DNA of 64,000 nucleotides from Agrypnia vestita. Lineage: Eukaryota; Arthropoda; Insecta; Trichoptera; Phryganeidae. Under the pieces are notes generated by a model that was not told the DNA's origin, made no database searches, and saw only the letters and a program-made list of their open reading frames with translations. Shown in pieces: positions 1-11,410 of this stretch. Location: the NCBI GenBank assembly GCA_016648135.1, contig JADDOH010023145.1, positions 365,405-429,404 of the forward strand, written 5' to 3'. Position numbers and translations under genes: made by a program. Within the stretch, counting starts at the first letter, position 1. Every line of letters begins with the position of its first letter.

Positions 1-245
1 ACAATGACTATTAATGAATATTATCTAACTACCCCCGCAGGCACCAGTCACATAGGATGGATCAGAATAGATGGATGATTTCTATTTAATTTTTGCACCC
101 AACTCCTAATATTGACAAATTTTACGCTCCTTGTACGCTAGGTGATAGAATTATTAAGATTTTTTTTTGTTTATAAATATGGAATTGCGTAAGCTCCACT
201 AATTCTTTTTTAAAATTTAAAAAAAAATTAAAAAAAAAAAAAAAA
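1..245. other. AT-rich sequence, no gene seen
   Basis: AT-rich DNA without a recognisable coding region. The last ~30 bases are an A-rich run that adjoins the SINE copy beginning near 246. Confidence 0.6.
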
Positions 246-418
246 TAGAGATGCGAACACGGAATTCGTGTCACATCAATATTCTTACTATTTTCAAATG
301 AAGCTAAACGCTTGTGCTATGAAAATAGGACTAACTTGCTTGTCTGGAGTGAGATTCGAACCTGCGACCTTTGGATCACGAGGCGAGAGTCCTAACCACA
401 AGACCAACAAGCTACTCG
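246..418 (-). repeat. tRNA-derived SINE, family 1, copy a
   Basis: Read on the minus strand, it opens with a tRNA-like head (GAGTAGCTTGTTGGTC) carrying a polymerase III B-box match (GGTTCGAATCTC). It continues into a body shared with copies at 24805-24996 (+) and 33782-33967 (-) and a decayed copy near 7061. All copies share the block TAGTCCTATTTTCATAGCAC and end in CATCTCTATTT. The tail here is T-rich on the element's own strand, whereas the other two good copies end in A. The cloverleaf is too degenerate for a functional tRNA, so this is a dispersed repeat. Confidence 0.85.
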
Positions 419-1082
419 TACTAATTACACAGAAAAAATGATTCATCTGAATTACAGTCCCCGTTATTCACGAATTCGGAGATATACTATCATTGTCATA
501 TTCGCAATCAATCATATAGCAAAAATGAGTAAATGGTATTTTTCGAACTATTTTACAAAACATTTTTAAGGTTGTTGATAAATTTTCAAACTCCGTGTTT
601 ATGTCTTCGAATGTATTATTATTTTTATTTAATACATTAGTTCAAAATTCAGATTAGTTTCTAATTTTCGTTACTCCCGGATCCAGAGCTTGTGCTGAGG
701 TGTATTTCTCTTCAAAAATGGGCAAAACGATCATTATAATAACTCAGTCTATACAAACAGCAAACACAATCACGAAGTTTTGAACGAACTTACAAAATCT
801 CTTTCATACTGGAAAAATAATTTAAATTCATCGCAATAATAAATTTAAAAAATAATAATTAAATAAATTAATAGTAGATTAATCAAGGAATAACACTGAT
901 CAGCGTCCGTGAAACGGATTATTAATTTTATGTAATAAGTAATACTAATGAAAACTCTACCAAGGATGGTGAGTAGCCCCCAAGGATGTAAACAAATCGT
1001 GTAAGAGGATATAAAGGATGTTGTATAAAAGAGAAATATTTTAACTTTTCAAAGCAAGAAAACACTTTGTGGCTTGACATTA
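419..1082. other. AT-rich intron/intergenic sequence
   Basis: No coding region, RNA gene or clear repeat recognised in this stretch. Confidence 0.5.
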
Positions 1083-1460
1083 TAAGAAATTTAAGAAAAA
1101 ATTACACACTATGTTTTAAACCACTTAATATAATACAGGGCCAAAAATTTTACACAAAAACGGATTAGGTTTGCGACTTAACAATCTAGAAGCATTAGAA
1201 ATTAATAAAGCTATCAACAATAATAGTCAAATAATAAATAAACAAATAAATTTATCTAATAGTCCGATTTTAAAGTTGTTCCCTCTATCTTCAGTTAACT
1301 CCTCCCATTCTCTCCCCCCCACCTAGTTGACACTCTGTCCCTCTTTCTTTTTCTTTCCTCCTTTATAAATCTCTGTACCTAGATTAGTCTATATTGTAAA
1401 AATTTAATCCATAATTAAGTGGTTTAAAACATAGTGTGTAATTTTTTCTTAAATTTCTTA
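1083..1460. repeat. Penelope-like fragment bounded by perfect 45 bp inverted repeats
   Basis: Positions 1083-1127 and 1416-1460 are exact reverse complements over 45 bases (outer end TAAGAAATTTAAG). Between them lies the coding fragment annotated separately at 1162-1326, which resembles the C-terminal end of Penelope-like proteins, and a pyrimidine-rich stretch (CCCTCTTTCTTTTTC). Penelope-like elements are known for terminal repeats that may be inverted, which fits, but no target duplication was seen. It may also be an unrelated terminal-inverted-repeat element that captured this sequence. Confidence 0.6.
1162..1326 (+). pseudogene. Penelope-like element, C-terminal endonuclease-region remnant
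   Basis: An open frame of 54 codons ends at TAG (1324-1326). The peptide contains GLRLNNLEALEINKAI and, further on, SNSPILKLF. This matches the pattern after the GIY-YIG endonuclease of Penelope-like elements (a GxxLNxLExxEI block followed by LN..PLL.LF). There is no start codon and the upstream frame is broken, so it is a fragment. The family call comes from motif memory only. Confidence 0.55.
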
Positions 1461-2539
1461 GAAATATTTTATTATTTAGACTGATGATACTGCATCACTC
1501 ACAATTCTCATTTGTGAATAACGGGAAGTATATTGATTCTAAAAAAGGAAGCTGGAGATATACATTAATTGAAACTCGCAGGGTACAGGTTTCAATTAAT
1601 GGATAGTAATGAAAACACAAAAAAGGGTTTATCAGTTTTTCCAATATATTAAAAGTTTTGTCATATATAAATGTATTATATTTGGATTCGATTATTTCTA
1701 CAAACATTTGTCAAAATCCATAATAAATATATAATTTTCTACGCGAAGGAAACTACTGCCGTCATATTATATAACGTATTGATGAAATAATTTTTCAATG
1801 CCTTCACCCCAATATATTCCTTTTTGATTTAGTTAGGTATAATATAAACAAAAAGTAATACATCACCCCAATAATTGCGAAACCACCCAACTACATTTAA
1901 ATAATATATTAATATAAACTCGATAATATAAATAATTAATATAAACTCGACCGAGGAGCGTAAAATTTTTTAAGGTTAAATAAAAAATTAACTCATCATA
2001 TCAAATCTTTATTTGATATTCAGAAAAAATAAATATTCAGCTATAATGGCGGTTAGTATCGGCATTTCAGATTCAGATATAAAATAAAATATTTATGCGG
2101 ATTTATGGGTAGACAGGTGCCTATTGCTTCCCAGGGTCCTAAAGAGTAACTTTGAAAAATTTGGAATGCATGGATTAAATTAAATAAATATACATATCGT
2201 TGGCCTGATGTGGATAGCCAGAGGAAGGGCGGAATGTACCTATGTTTTGCGCAGGATCCTAAAATTAATTATTGAAATTTTGGTGGAGATCGGCTGAAGG
2301 CTGTAGAATTGAATAAAGAACAAAATTTTAAATTGATACGTATAGGCAGATATGGATATTGCATTTTTTTGGTAATAGAATTTTTATAAAATTGCAAACT
2401 TTAAAAATCAATTAACGAATGTTAAAATTTTTAACAAAGTGAGATTTCGAGTTTCTATAATTTATTGGTATGACTACGAAAATAATATATATACATTTTA
2501 CTTGCACGTAATCTATATTGCGACGAGTGCTAAAGCCTT
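1461..2539. other. AT-rich sequence, no gene seen
   Basis: An antisense frame at 1495-1707 shows no recognisable domain and is probably spurious. Nothing else could be supported here. Confidence 0.5.
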
Positions 2540-2574
2540 TAGGGTAATTTTTATGGGGTAAAGATATACCCTTG

Positions 2575-2790
2575 TTTTTGACATCGAATGACGGTGGTAA
2601 TCGAATTCAGAGTGCGCGTGGGCAGCGCTGCATCCCAAATTAATCATGCGGTGGCTTAATATAGCACGAGAACTGCATCGCTAGCAAAATGCAATAAATG
2701 CACTTAAGCTTATAGCGTGTGCGGTGTCGAGTAAGCGCAGCATTCACATTTCCCGATTAAACCGCCATAAATAATATAATTCGCACAGAT
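2575..2790. other. GC-elevated non-coding block, possible regulatory DNA
   Basis: GC content is clearly higher than the flanks and no frame is long or familiar. It holds several homeodomain-type cores (TAATC near 2598 and 2641, GATTAAACCG near 2754). As it lies in the presumed intron of a homeobox gene, a conserved enhancer is possible. That function is inference only. Confidence 0.25.
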
Positions 2791-3035
2791 AATATTGTTT
2801 GTTTGACGTTATAATGTGTAGGTAAATGAATTGTTAAAAGAGAATATTTGCAGTCGGTTAATTTGAGTTTAGTAATTTCATTAGCTGATTGAGTTGTCCC
2901 GCGTGAACAAAGCCAAATTGTATGCAGCTCATGATTGAAGCTTGTATTTCAATAATAGATAAAAACTGTATTTTTAATATTTATAGCATTAACTTTGTGT
3001 TCCGACATAATTATTGATTTTAATTAACTAAAAAC

Positions 3036-3200
3036 TTTGTATTAACCACATGGAGTACCTTTACGTCTACCTATTTCGATATTACTGTGTCTTGAAATTC
3101 TTAGTTTCGAGACTATTTGAGGAATTTTGGCAGATAACATATATAAATGCCGAAACGTCGGTCTAGGTCTTTTCAGGGAGACCATTTACAGGAAACGCGA
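3036..3200. repeat. dispersed repeat fragment with GAAACGTCGG motif
   Basis: Positions 3036-3100 resemble 43540-43612 (shared strings ACC-AC-TGGAGTA and CTTTACGTC). The stretch then ends in GCCGAAACGTCGG at about 3149-3163, a motif repeated near 34290 and 39320 in longer form. The 43.5 kb relative lies next to a Penelope coding remnant, which suggests a Penelope-like 3' region. Confidence 0.4.
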
Positions 3201-3955
3201 GATATTCTAGAAACAACATTTGTTCCATGTGTGCTCGCAAAAATCATAATATAATAATAATTTTTCTTCTATCACGCTTCTCTCCAGTCTTATGTAGTAC
3301 TCTCTGAATAACATTACTTCTTTAACCTTGCTAATCTTCAATCATATTTTGAATTCTTCGAAGCATTCCTCAAAGCTTTAACGTTAAAATTTTCGTTAAA
3401 ATTTATACATGCGGCACGCACATTGCCAGTATCAAAAAAGAGCGATATAATACAAAGTATAGGGGTATACAAATTATTTTAAAATAAATATATAGTGAAT
3501 AAATATTATATATATTATTTTTTTAGGTGAATCGAGTAGTGAATAGTGTGCCTACATAATATTTCTACAATTAAATACTATATATGTATTTGAAATCTAT
3601 ATAAGTATTTTAAAATAATCTGTAGGTTAAAATAACACGTCGCTACCTTGTTCGATTTCTAAATTTTGATACTGGCAATGTTTGAATTACATGCAACGAT
3701 ATTTTGAAGCATTTTTATTATGTTTATGTACATATATTTAGATAATAAACTAAATAAAAAGAAGAATACTAAAAAACATAATTTTTGAAATAAAATATAA
3801 CACAATCGACAGAAAAAAAGCTGTCTTCGAAATCGTGTCTAGAGCCCGTAGGAAGACCTACATTTTGGGAACATTACAGAAAGTTACATTTTTTGTTTTA
3901 TTTCACATTACGGACGTTAAAGTTTCTACAAATATTTGACCACCCATCTCCGAGA
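3201..3955. other. AT-rich sequence, no gene seen
   Basis: No recognisable gene or repeat boundary. A translation beginning near 3893 crosses into the GC-rich block that follows but has no domain. Confidence 0.5.
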
Positions 3956-3964
3956 AAGATAAAA

Positions 3965-4140
3965 TCTGGGAAAGGAGCGCGCGCACAATCTCTCTCATCA
4001 TTTTTGAGGCAAAGTGCACAAATAGAAAATTCTTCGGAGATTAGAGCAGCGCCCGGGACGAAAGGGGGCTGGCGGGCCGGTCGGCGGGCTGGGAGGGGGG
4101 AGGGCGGGTGGTCGAGTAAACAGAAATATTTTTGTACGGG
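3965..4140. other. GC-rich, G-rich tract of unknown function
   Basis: A purine- and G-rich island (for example GGGAGGGGGGAGGGCGGG near 4090) in otherwise AT-rich DNA. It could be a regulatory element or simply low-complexity sequence. No coding evidence. Confidence 0.35.
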
Positions 4141-4414
4141 CGATAGTTTTTTTTTATGAGACCTACCTTTTTACCTTCTCAATGAAGACAAGGAGAGTTC
4201 CTTTGTTGACATATTGTTGGGAACGTCGGGAAATAAAGTCTAGGCAAATAATGGAATTGCGGATGAACAAGGAAGTCCCCGGGCGGGAAGGGAAAAAATT
4301 TCAATCTCTTGTATGAGAATCGCATTAGGCCCGCCGCTTGTTAGCGAGAGGGGCATGCAAAATTTAAAATATCTTTCGATACATAACACGATGACGGTAA
4401 TCGAATAATATGTT

Positions 4415-4490
4415 AATTTTTTATGGTTTTTATGTCGTGTTTTGATGACCTTTCTGGCTGACGTTTCGGATCCCATTGCAGTAATAAATG
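4415..4490 (-). repeat. Penelope-like terminal fragment with GAAACGTC motif
   Basis: The minus strand reads CTGCAATGGGATCCGAAAC then GTCAGCC. This is the 3' half of the hammerhead-like block that is complete at 34260-34294 and 39289-39323. The expected CTGATGA half is missing or altered. Confidence 0.5.
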
Positions 4491-4635
4491 TGAAAGTTGC
4501 TGTTGTAGGTTAATATTATTAACGCATTTTTTATATAAAAGTATTTTTTTTTTGTATTTGTAGTTTTGATTTTCTGCATGTCTTTCTAATTGATAAATAA
4601 ATTTGGATTTAAATTTCACTTTGTTCAGAAAATTG

Positions 4636-5575
4636 CAACTTCAAATTCAAATTCAAATTCAAATGTTTATTCAATGTTCAATGTTACAAATGTTTACAGT
4701 GTTTACAAAATTTAATGAAGCTTTTTTCATTGTTGTTGAGTGTCTTGGCAGCAAGTAAACACTAAATTGATTTGACGCCCTGCCTGCTACACTAGTAATT
4801 TACTGTATTATAGCAGACAGTGCTCTTCCAGTAGTATAATGTTCAAGAATATTTATTATTTATATAACATTTGTGAATAAATCTTATTGCCAATTAAAAT
4901 TAAGTAATAGTAATAATTAAATGTTTACAATTTAATAATGGTGTTAATTAATTATATTATAGACAAAGGAAAAAAAATGATCTGAATAGGATATTAATAA
5001 AATAAAATAAAATAAAACAATTAAAAGTATTTAAAAAGATGACAGTAACAGTAAGACAGTAAGTGACAGTAAATGTTCTTGTAGGAATAGTATATTTTAA
5101 ATTTAGTTTATATCATGGCTTTTAATAGGTTTTGGGCATGCTTCCTTCCCTTTTCATGCAGCCAGAGTTTCACTTTAGAAGAAAAATACGCGAGACTATG
5201 GCTACATGTTTTAAGTTTAGTGTTAAGAGTATTGAATGTTTTTGGTGCTTGGAAGAGGTGAAATCTTTGTGAAAATGTTTTTTTGAATTTTGGTACAAGA
5301 TAGTTGCAGTTCACCTGTGCCCTTGTTGAATGTGAGTGAGTTATTTGTTGCTGATCTTGTTTATGTCGGAAAAAATATTTTAAAGTATTGAGTAAATATG
5401 TCTGATTGATGTCCCGGACGTGACATTCTCTGAAAAGTTCTTCTTAAGGAAAACGAAATGGCTTTTTATGAAGAACTCTCAATACCATTTTCTGGGCTTT
5501 GCTTAATGAATCTAATATAGTACAAGCTGCACCACCCCAACTTCACAATAAGAATGTGTTCTTTTATATGATAAA
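4636..5575 (-). mobile_element. CR1/Jockey-type LINE, 5'-truncated and decayed
   Basis: The 3' tail is a (TTTGAA)n array, seen on the plus strand as TTCAAATTCAAATTCAAA near 4640. Upstream on the minus strand, several frames carry C-terminal reverse-transcriptase features of CR1/Jockey-type LINEs: a KAQKMVLRVLHKKPFR-like stretch near 5470-5520 and QAPKTFNTLNTKLK in the frame at 5108-5314. The reading is split by frameshifts and stops. It is a dead, 5'-truncated copy. Confidence 0.65.
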
Positions 5576-7060
5576 AAGATGAAGAGAACGGAATATCACG
5601 ATAATCTAAGTAATATATATTGCTTATCTATATTTAACTATTACAGTTAAGTTTAAAGAATTTTTGAATATGTTGGAAGCAATATTGTGCGGCTTATGCA
5701 CATATACATACGAACGAGTAGGTATTATCTATGTGAGTGACAGTAAGTAGTAAAGAGTATCTGATTCATTCTCCTATATCTGTGGACCCTGTGTGAAAAC
5801 ACATAAACCAAAGGAAATTGAAAGCAAATAATATATTTGCTCCTGTTCCGTGCCCTTAGTGTCCCGGCCACGTGTTATCTGCGAGGGGTGGGGATGGTGT
5901 TATTGTTGAATTTGGAAGGGAATCCAAAATGAGCTTGTCTACCCCCTCCATAATACAATAAACGTAATAGGCTTTAACTGCGCGAGCGCAATGTACGGAG
6001 AATCAGCGCTGGGAACCCTAAACTAGTAACGTTGGGATTTCGACGGAAACTTTTGGTTTTAATATAGGTACGGACATCCAGAACAATATCTTATCTGGGT
6101 ATTATGCACCTCTTAGATTGTTAACTACTGCGTAAGAATCTCTCTAAGCACACACAATAGTTAATATAGTTAATGCGGCATTTTATATCAAATTATTGAC
6201 TATTGTGTGAACACCTGATGTGAAGATGGCAGTGCAGAAATATAGCAAAAGAACTAAAACCTGATTATTTAGATTTGATCGCTTAAAAATGTCAATTCCA
6301 GAGAAGATGCCAACCGAACCTAACCTAACTTAACCTAGCCTAACCTGGTGAGGCTGGCAGTGATTGGGAAGACGAAAAGCCAGAGATGAAGTCAGTACGC
6401 TAGTGTCTATCACGTTGGAACGGCTATCTAAACTGCGTACTGCAGAGAGAGATGAAGGAAAATTTTCAACCAGAGGGTAATCGTCAGTTACGAGGAAACC
6501 GATAGGAGAAGTAAATGGCCACTCGAAACAGAAGAACAAACCCAGGAGAAATTTTAATTTAATTTAATTTCGTGGATGGCCGTAGAGTTTGTATTGGACA
6601 CGTGTCAAAGCGTGCTTTGGCGGGATTATCTCATTTCAGTCATTTGTGGGTTAGATTTTCATTGTTTTACAACGATAATGTACAAGCGTCATCAGGACCA
6701 CCGATTGGTGAATTAATGGGGCGGCAAGTAGTGTGCCACTCGTTTCCATATAGGATGTTAAACTAATTGAAAATGATTTAATTACTAATTAAATGAATGG
6801 TCAACATGCATACCTTCTGTGAACAAATAGGTATTGATTTTAAAATAAATTGAAATAAAAAAATACTTGTTTATAACCTGGTTGATGGTCTAGGCCACTA
6901 CATAAAGGATGTGAGGATTTTTATGTGAAAACACGTGCCTTACGTTGATTAGTTGAAGAAATGAGACTCAAAAAAGGTATCATAATATTTTTTCACATAA
7001 CATTTAATGGATTTTTAATGCAAACACGTGTTGAATCAACAATCAATAATAACTATGTTT
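5576..7060. other. non-coding stretch with CCTAA-type repeat
   Basis: A short degenerate tract of AACCTAACCT units, common in insects, lies at 6316-6345. A modestly GC-rich block around 5860-6010 has no recognised function. No gene is supported. Confidence 0.45.
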
Positions 7061-7187
7061 AAACTAAGCTGAATGCTTGTGCTACGAAAGTAGGACTAAC
7101 TCGCTGGTCTCCCAGAACGAGTTTCGAACAACTGACCACTGAATCACTAGGCGAGAGTCATAATTACTACACATACAAGCTACTCAA
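7061..7187 (-). repeat. tRNA-derived SINE, family 1, decayed copy b
   Basis: It aligns by eye to the other family 1 copies (for example GCTTGTGCTACGAAAGTAGG against GCTTGTGCTATGAAAATAGG) and ends with the head sequence, seen as AAGCTACTC on the plus strand. The B box is mutated, consistent with an old insertion. Confidence 0.7.
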
Positions 7188-8269
7188 GTAGACTTAATAA
7201 AAGTATTTATGGCACTGTTGAGATAACTTTTAGCAGTATTGGTACTGTTTTTATATGAAAAAATAGCATGTCTCGAATGGCCAATGAATACTATAAGTGA
7301 TCGGATTAGTTTGATATTTTTCAACAGACTTAAAAGGACAAAGCTTCTTTTATTTAGGCTGTTTAACCGCAAAAATTTTCTTTGTCAGGCGCAGGATAAA
7401 TACCTACGTATGTACATATGATTCAACATTTTTCTTTCAGGTATAGAATTAGCCCATCTGTTGTGTGTGGGTTGTATTGACAGTATCTTCTTTGCGCAGT
7501 GCTATAATAATATTATTGTTATGCAAATTCTTCTATACTGGATGCCAAGTTTGGGTCAATTCTATTGATTTAAATTATTCGGAAGCTTTGTAATCACAAT
7601 AGCGCCGCTTTATAGTCGGGAGATATTAAACTTCTCCGCAGCAAGAGACATTGTGAGATTCGATCCAAATTAAACGTGCAGATATTTATTTAACTAGAGA
7701 TGGAAATTCGAGAATCACATTAAATAAATATCATATCTTCAAAGGTTCGTTTTGAAGCTGAATTAAAGGCGTATCTCAGAATATGTAATAACAGTATTTT
7801 TTCTTTATTTGAGAAGCAGGTAATTTTTTTATTGTATCCATTTACAGATATTCCATAATAAATACTGAAATCTGAGTAACACTGTGTAACTACCTCCAAA
7901 CAGACATGTGCTTATCCATCTGTAGCAAGCAAATATACTATAAACCTTCTTAATTCCTCATTAGTAAAAAGCAATCGCAATGCTTTTGTCAGTAAGTTTA
8001 TCGGCCAATATTGCACATTAACCAATGCCGGATAGTGTTGCATTGGTTAATAAAATTCAACCTCTGCACAGCTAGATTTTTTTTGTAAAGCTAATTTTTT
8101 AATGTTGAAAATATAATTTTCTACCTTAAAAGTGGTGTACTACAGCTATAACCTAGCTACACTAATAAATTTTAACAAATATTTAATCCAATCGTACATA
8201 TATTAACGTAATCTACAATTCTCGCGACATACTTACCACTCGGCGATAGACTATTCCGGAAGATCTCGA
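7188..8269. other. AT-rich sequence, no gene seen
   Basis: Open frames on both strands at 7184-7421 lack any recognisable domain. No structured repeat was found. Confidence 0.5.
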
Positions 8270-8308
8270 CGTTTTAGCGACTTATACATTTTATAAGTCG
8301 CTAAAACG
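8270..8308. repeat. perfect 17 bp hairpin with 5-base loop
   Basis: Arms 8270-8286 (CGTTTTAGCGACTTATA) and 8292-8308 are exact reverse complements around the loop CATTT. No similar copy was noticed elsewhere. Without bulges and with a tiny loop it does not look like an ordinary microRNA precursor. It may be the centre of a palindromic mobile element. Confidence 0.8.
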
Positions 8309-8502
8309 AATAACAACTATTACTACCAGAAATTCCAAAAGGCTGTAATCTTGACATGTTTTATTTATCAGGCTTGTAATTCGAGTTTTAATATTTGAAC
8401 GTTTTCAAGATCCTCATAGATAAGGTTTCAATATTTTCAAGTCAATTTGAAGATAGGCTCGTCTATAATATTACAATTTGAATAAATCAAACAAAAAAAT
8501 CA

Positions 8503-9332
8503 ATGGGGTAACGGTGCCAAATATGAGACCCTACCCTAATATGAAACCCCTATGAATCTGGTGATATACGTAAAGCTTCTTCTATGATATCAACGGATCG
8601 CACTTTTAAATAACTCCAGTTTGACATCTAATATAGTGCGAATTGATGTTTTATTTTATTTTTTTGTCATTTTAACTCCTTTAAGATTTTTGAAAATCAA
8701 TGTAAGAAAGTTTGCAAAGAATTGTATAGCCAGCAAAATTAGTATATTATCAACCATTTGTTATTTTTATTGCAATAAATACTGTGAAAACTTAAATTAT
8801 TTTAATTTTAAAGTGCTTTAAATACTAACCCAAGGGTGAGATAGGATCACAACAAAAATTTTATCAAAAAAAAAAAAATTGCAAAACTGCTATAACATCA
8901 TCGTGTGATGATTCAGATATCGTAATTTTGTTTTAGGGTAATAGCTCAAATGATGACGATGATGCAAATACTGATGCTTATTCTGTGGTGGCAACTTTAA
9001 AGTGAGAAATAATGAAGAGAAGTGGGTGTATACAAAATATTAGTGTTTTGTCTACGAAGACTGTAGAGTTGACGTTATTTGCATTGTTATCATGCCTTGT
9101 AAAAAAATCAAGAAAATGAATTTTGTGTCTCATATTAGTCACCTTCATAATATTTTTATAATTTTGTCTCCCTTGTAATTTTCATCTTAAATACTTAATA
9201 AATGCCATATATTCAATTTATTTTATTTTCTTTTCAGTAAAATATTTCACTGAAAAATATGATTTTTTTAGAAACATTTCAGATATATTTGTTTTAAAAA
9301 AGTGTCTGATATTTGGCACATTTACCCTTTTA
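8503..9332 (+). mobile_element. pogo/Tigger-like DNA transposon relic with inverted ends
   Basis: The left end GGGTAACGGTGCCAAATATG (from 8504) and the right end near 9308-9330 are imperfect inverted repeats of about 25 bases. Inside, around 8995-9115, the plus strand can be read, with interruptions, as NNEEKWVYTKY then CFVYEDCRVDV. This recalls the Cys/His-rich C-terminal region of insect pogo-like transposases (EEKWVQC..C..W.HE.C). No target duplication was certain. The element is non-functional. Confidence 0.45.
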
Positions 9333-10459
9333 TTGGATAACGAATTCATTCCAGATTTTTATAAATTGGGGTATCCGAAATGTAACAATAAAGTTCCAAT
9401 TCATCTCCTCTTTCACGTCAAACTGCATTGACACAGAGCAACCCTCGCCGAGATTTAGCGCGGGGTTAATGCGAGACTGAAATAAAATTATAGGGCCTAT
9501 AAAATATAATTGGACATGGCCGGCGGACATGCGGCCGCGGCCATTGTGCCGCCACTGGAATTGGAAATCGTATTAATGACATATGATTTGTGATTGAAAA
9601 ATATCGGATATTGAGTCAATAGTAAGGAAGGGTGGAGTTTTGCAATTTGTTTTTTTCTTAACATCAAACATACATGAGTTTTGTTTTTAAGTAATTACGT
9701 TTTTATATATTTTTTATATTTACTGAATTTGCATTTTTTATCAAATTTTATGTTTATGAGTTTTTTTAACTTAATAGGCCACGTTTGGAAACTATCGTTT
9801 CATTTGTCAGGATGATAAAAAAATAATCCGATTCATAAATAATTATCGTTTTATTTTTACAAAATTAAATTTAAAAAATATAGTAGACCTCTTTTCATTT
9901 AAGAAAGATAATCAAATTAGTATGTAAGCCGTGCGTACGAGGCACATTGTTTCTTGCGTTGAAAGACGTCTACCTGACTGTATAAATATTAAAAAATAAC
10001 ATGGTAAAAATACATAAAATACTGAAAATATTTTTAGAATAGAACTGGTGGTTAAAAGTTGGTCTTTTTAACGATTCTGTTTTACATGTAAATAATATTG
10101 GTTTGAATTTGATAATATGGAATCATTAGAGATGATTAAAGCATTTAAAATTAGTTGAAATAACATCAATAACCAACTTCATTTATCCACCACTTTTTTC
10201 ATATTTTAAAATTAACTAATTGAGAAAAATATATGCAATTTAAAAATCTAGACTGAAGAAGTGGGTAACTTCAACAGAGTAGCAGACAGCATTAAATATT
10301 GTACTGAAAAGCTGATTGGGCTCGATTGGTTAACTAATAGCTAAACGGCCTAAGACTGGGGAAGATGGAAGCGACTTGTCGAGCAAAAGTGGATGAAGAT
10401 CAAAACTGATGATGAATCAAATATCATGAAACTTAAGATGATTTGTATTTCGTAAATGT
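9333..10459. other. non-coding stretch with small GC-rich block
   Basis: Around 9420-9560 the GC content rises (CCGGCGGACATGCGGCCGCG near 9521), possibly a conserved or regulatory block. The rest is AT-rich and featureless. Confidence 0.35.
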
Positions 10460-11410
10460 GAACTATGTAGTCGTAGAAGTAAAGAAAAAAAGTGGAACCA
10501 TAAAGCAGCAGTAAGGGCAGAACAATGTCTAATAGAAGAATTAGAAATAAAGAGAGGCATGCGATAGGGATGTATTCTTTCACATATGCTATTTAATTTA
10601 TATTCAGAAGAAATATTCAATGAAGTTCTTCAAGGAACTACTTAAGAACGCGTTATAAGTTTGAATACTCTAAATAACCTGCGTTACTCTACTTCTAGCA
10701 AGTAACATTGAAGATCTACAACATTTACTGAATCAAGCAGTGAAGACATGTGAGAATTTTGAGTTAGACTTAGTACAACTAAAACAAAATGCTCATAAGT
10801 AAAAATAACGCGGTTGACAATGAAAGTCTTTGTATTACTGGATCGAAACTAGAGAAGGTACAAAGTTTTGTACAATTGGGTAACAATTTAAATGAAAGAT
10901 GGGATCCTTCGGTTAAAATCAAATACCTCTTGGGGCAAGCTCATGCAATCTTTATCCGCACGAAAAAATTGTCTTGCAGTCATGATCTCAACCTTGGATT
11001 ACGAGTGCGAATGGTCAGATGCTATGTTTTTTCGGTATTAATTTATAGAAAGGAAACATGGAAGCTTATAGAATAATTGATAAGGCGTTCGAGATGTGGA
11101 TCTACATAAGAATACTCAAATTAAGCTGGATGGACAGAGTTACGAATGAAGACGTTTTGGTTCGGATAAATAAAGAAAAATAAGTAATTAAAACAAAAAA
11201 AATCTGAAAAGTTCAATATCTTGGAAACGTGATGAGACATCCAGAAAAGTATGAGATTTTGCATCTCATAATGCAGGGAAAGATTGCCGGAAGTCGGAGC
11301 TCTGGAAGAAGGAGAACATCATGCAAGTTCCGGGCCGCAGTAAACAAAGTTCTCATAACCAACCTGATAGCCAACGTCCGGTGAACGAATAAGGCATCAA
11401 AAGAAGAAGA
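10460..11410 (+). mobile_element. RTE-type LINE, reverse transcriptase remnant
   Basis: Near 10545-10630 the plus strand reads, with a stop, as KRGMR-GCILSHMLFNLYSEE, the conserved R.GC.LSP.LFNLY block of non-LTR reverse transcriptases. The open frame at 10789-11076 continues with LEKVQSFVQLGNNLNE and LGLRVRMVRCYVFSVLIY, typical of the RTE-type C-terminal half. Later fragments (AFEMWIYIRILKLSWMD-like near 11080) and a GAAGAAGAAG tail near 11403 complete the 3' end. Frameshifts and stops make it a dead copy. Confidence 0.7.
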
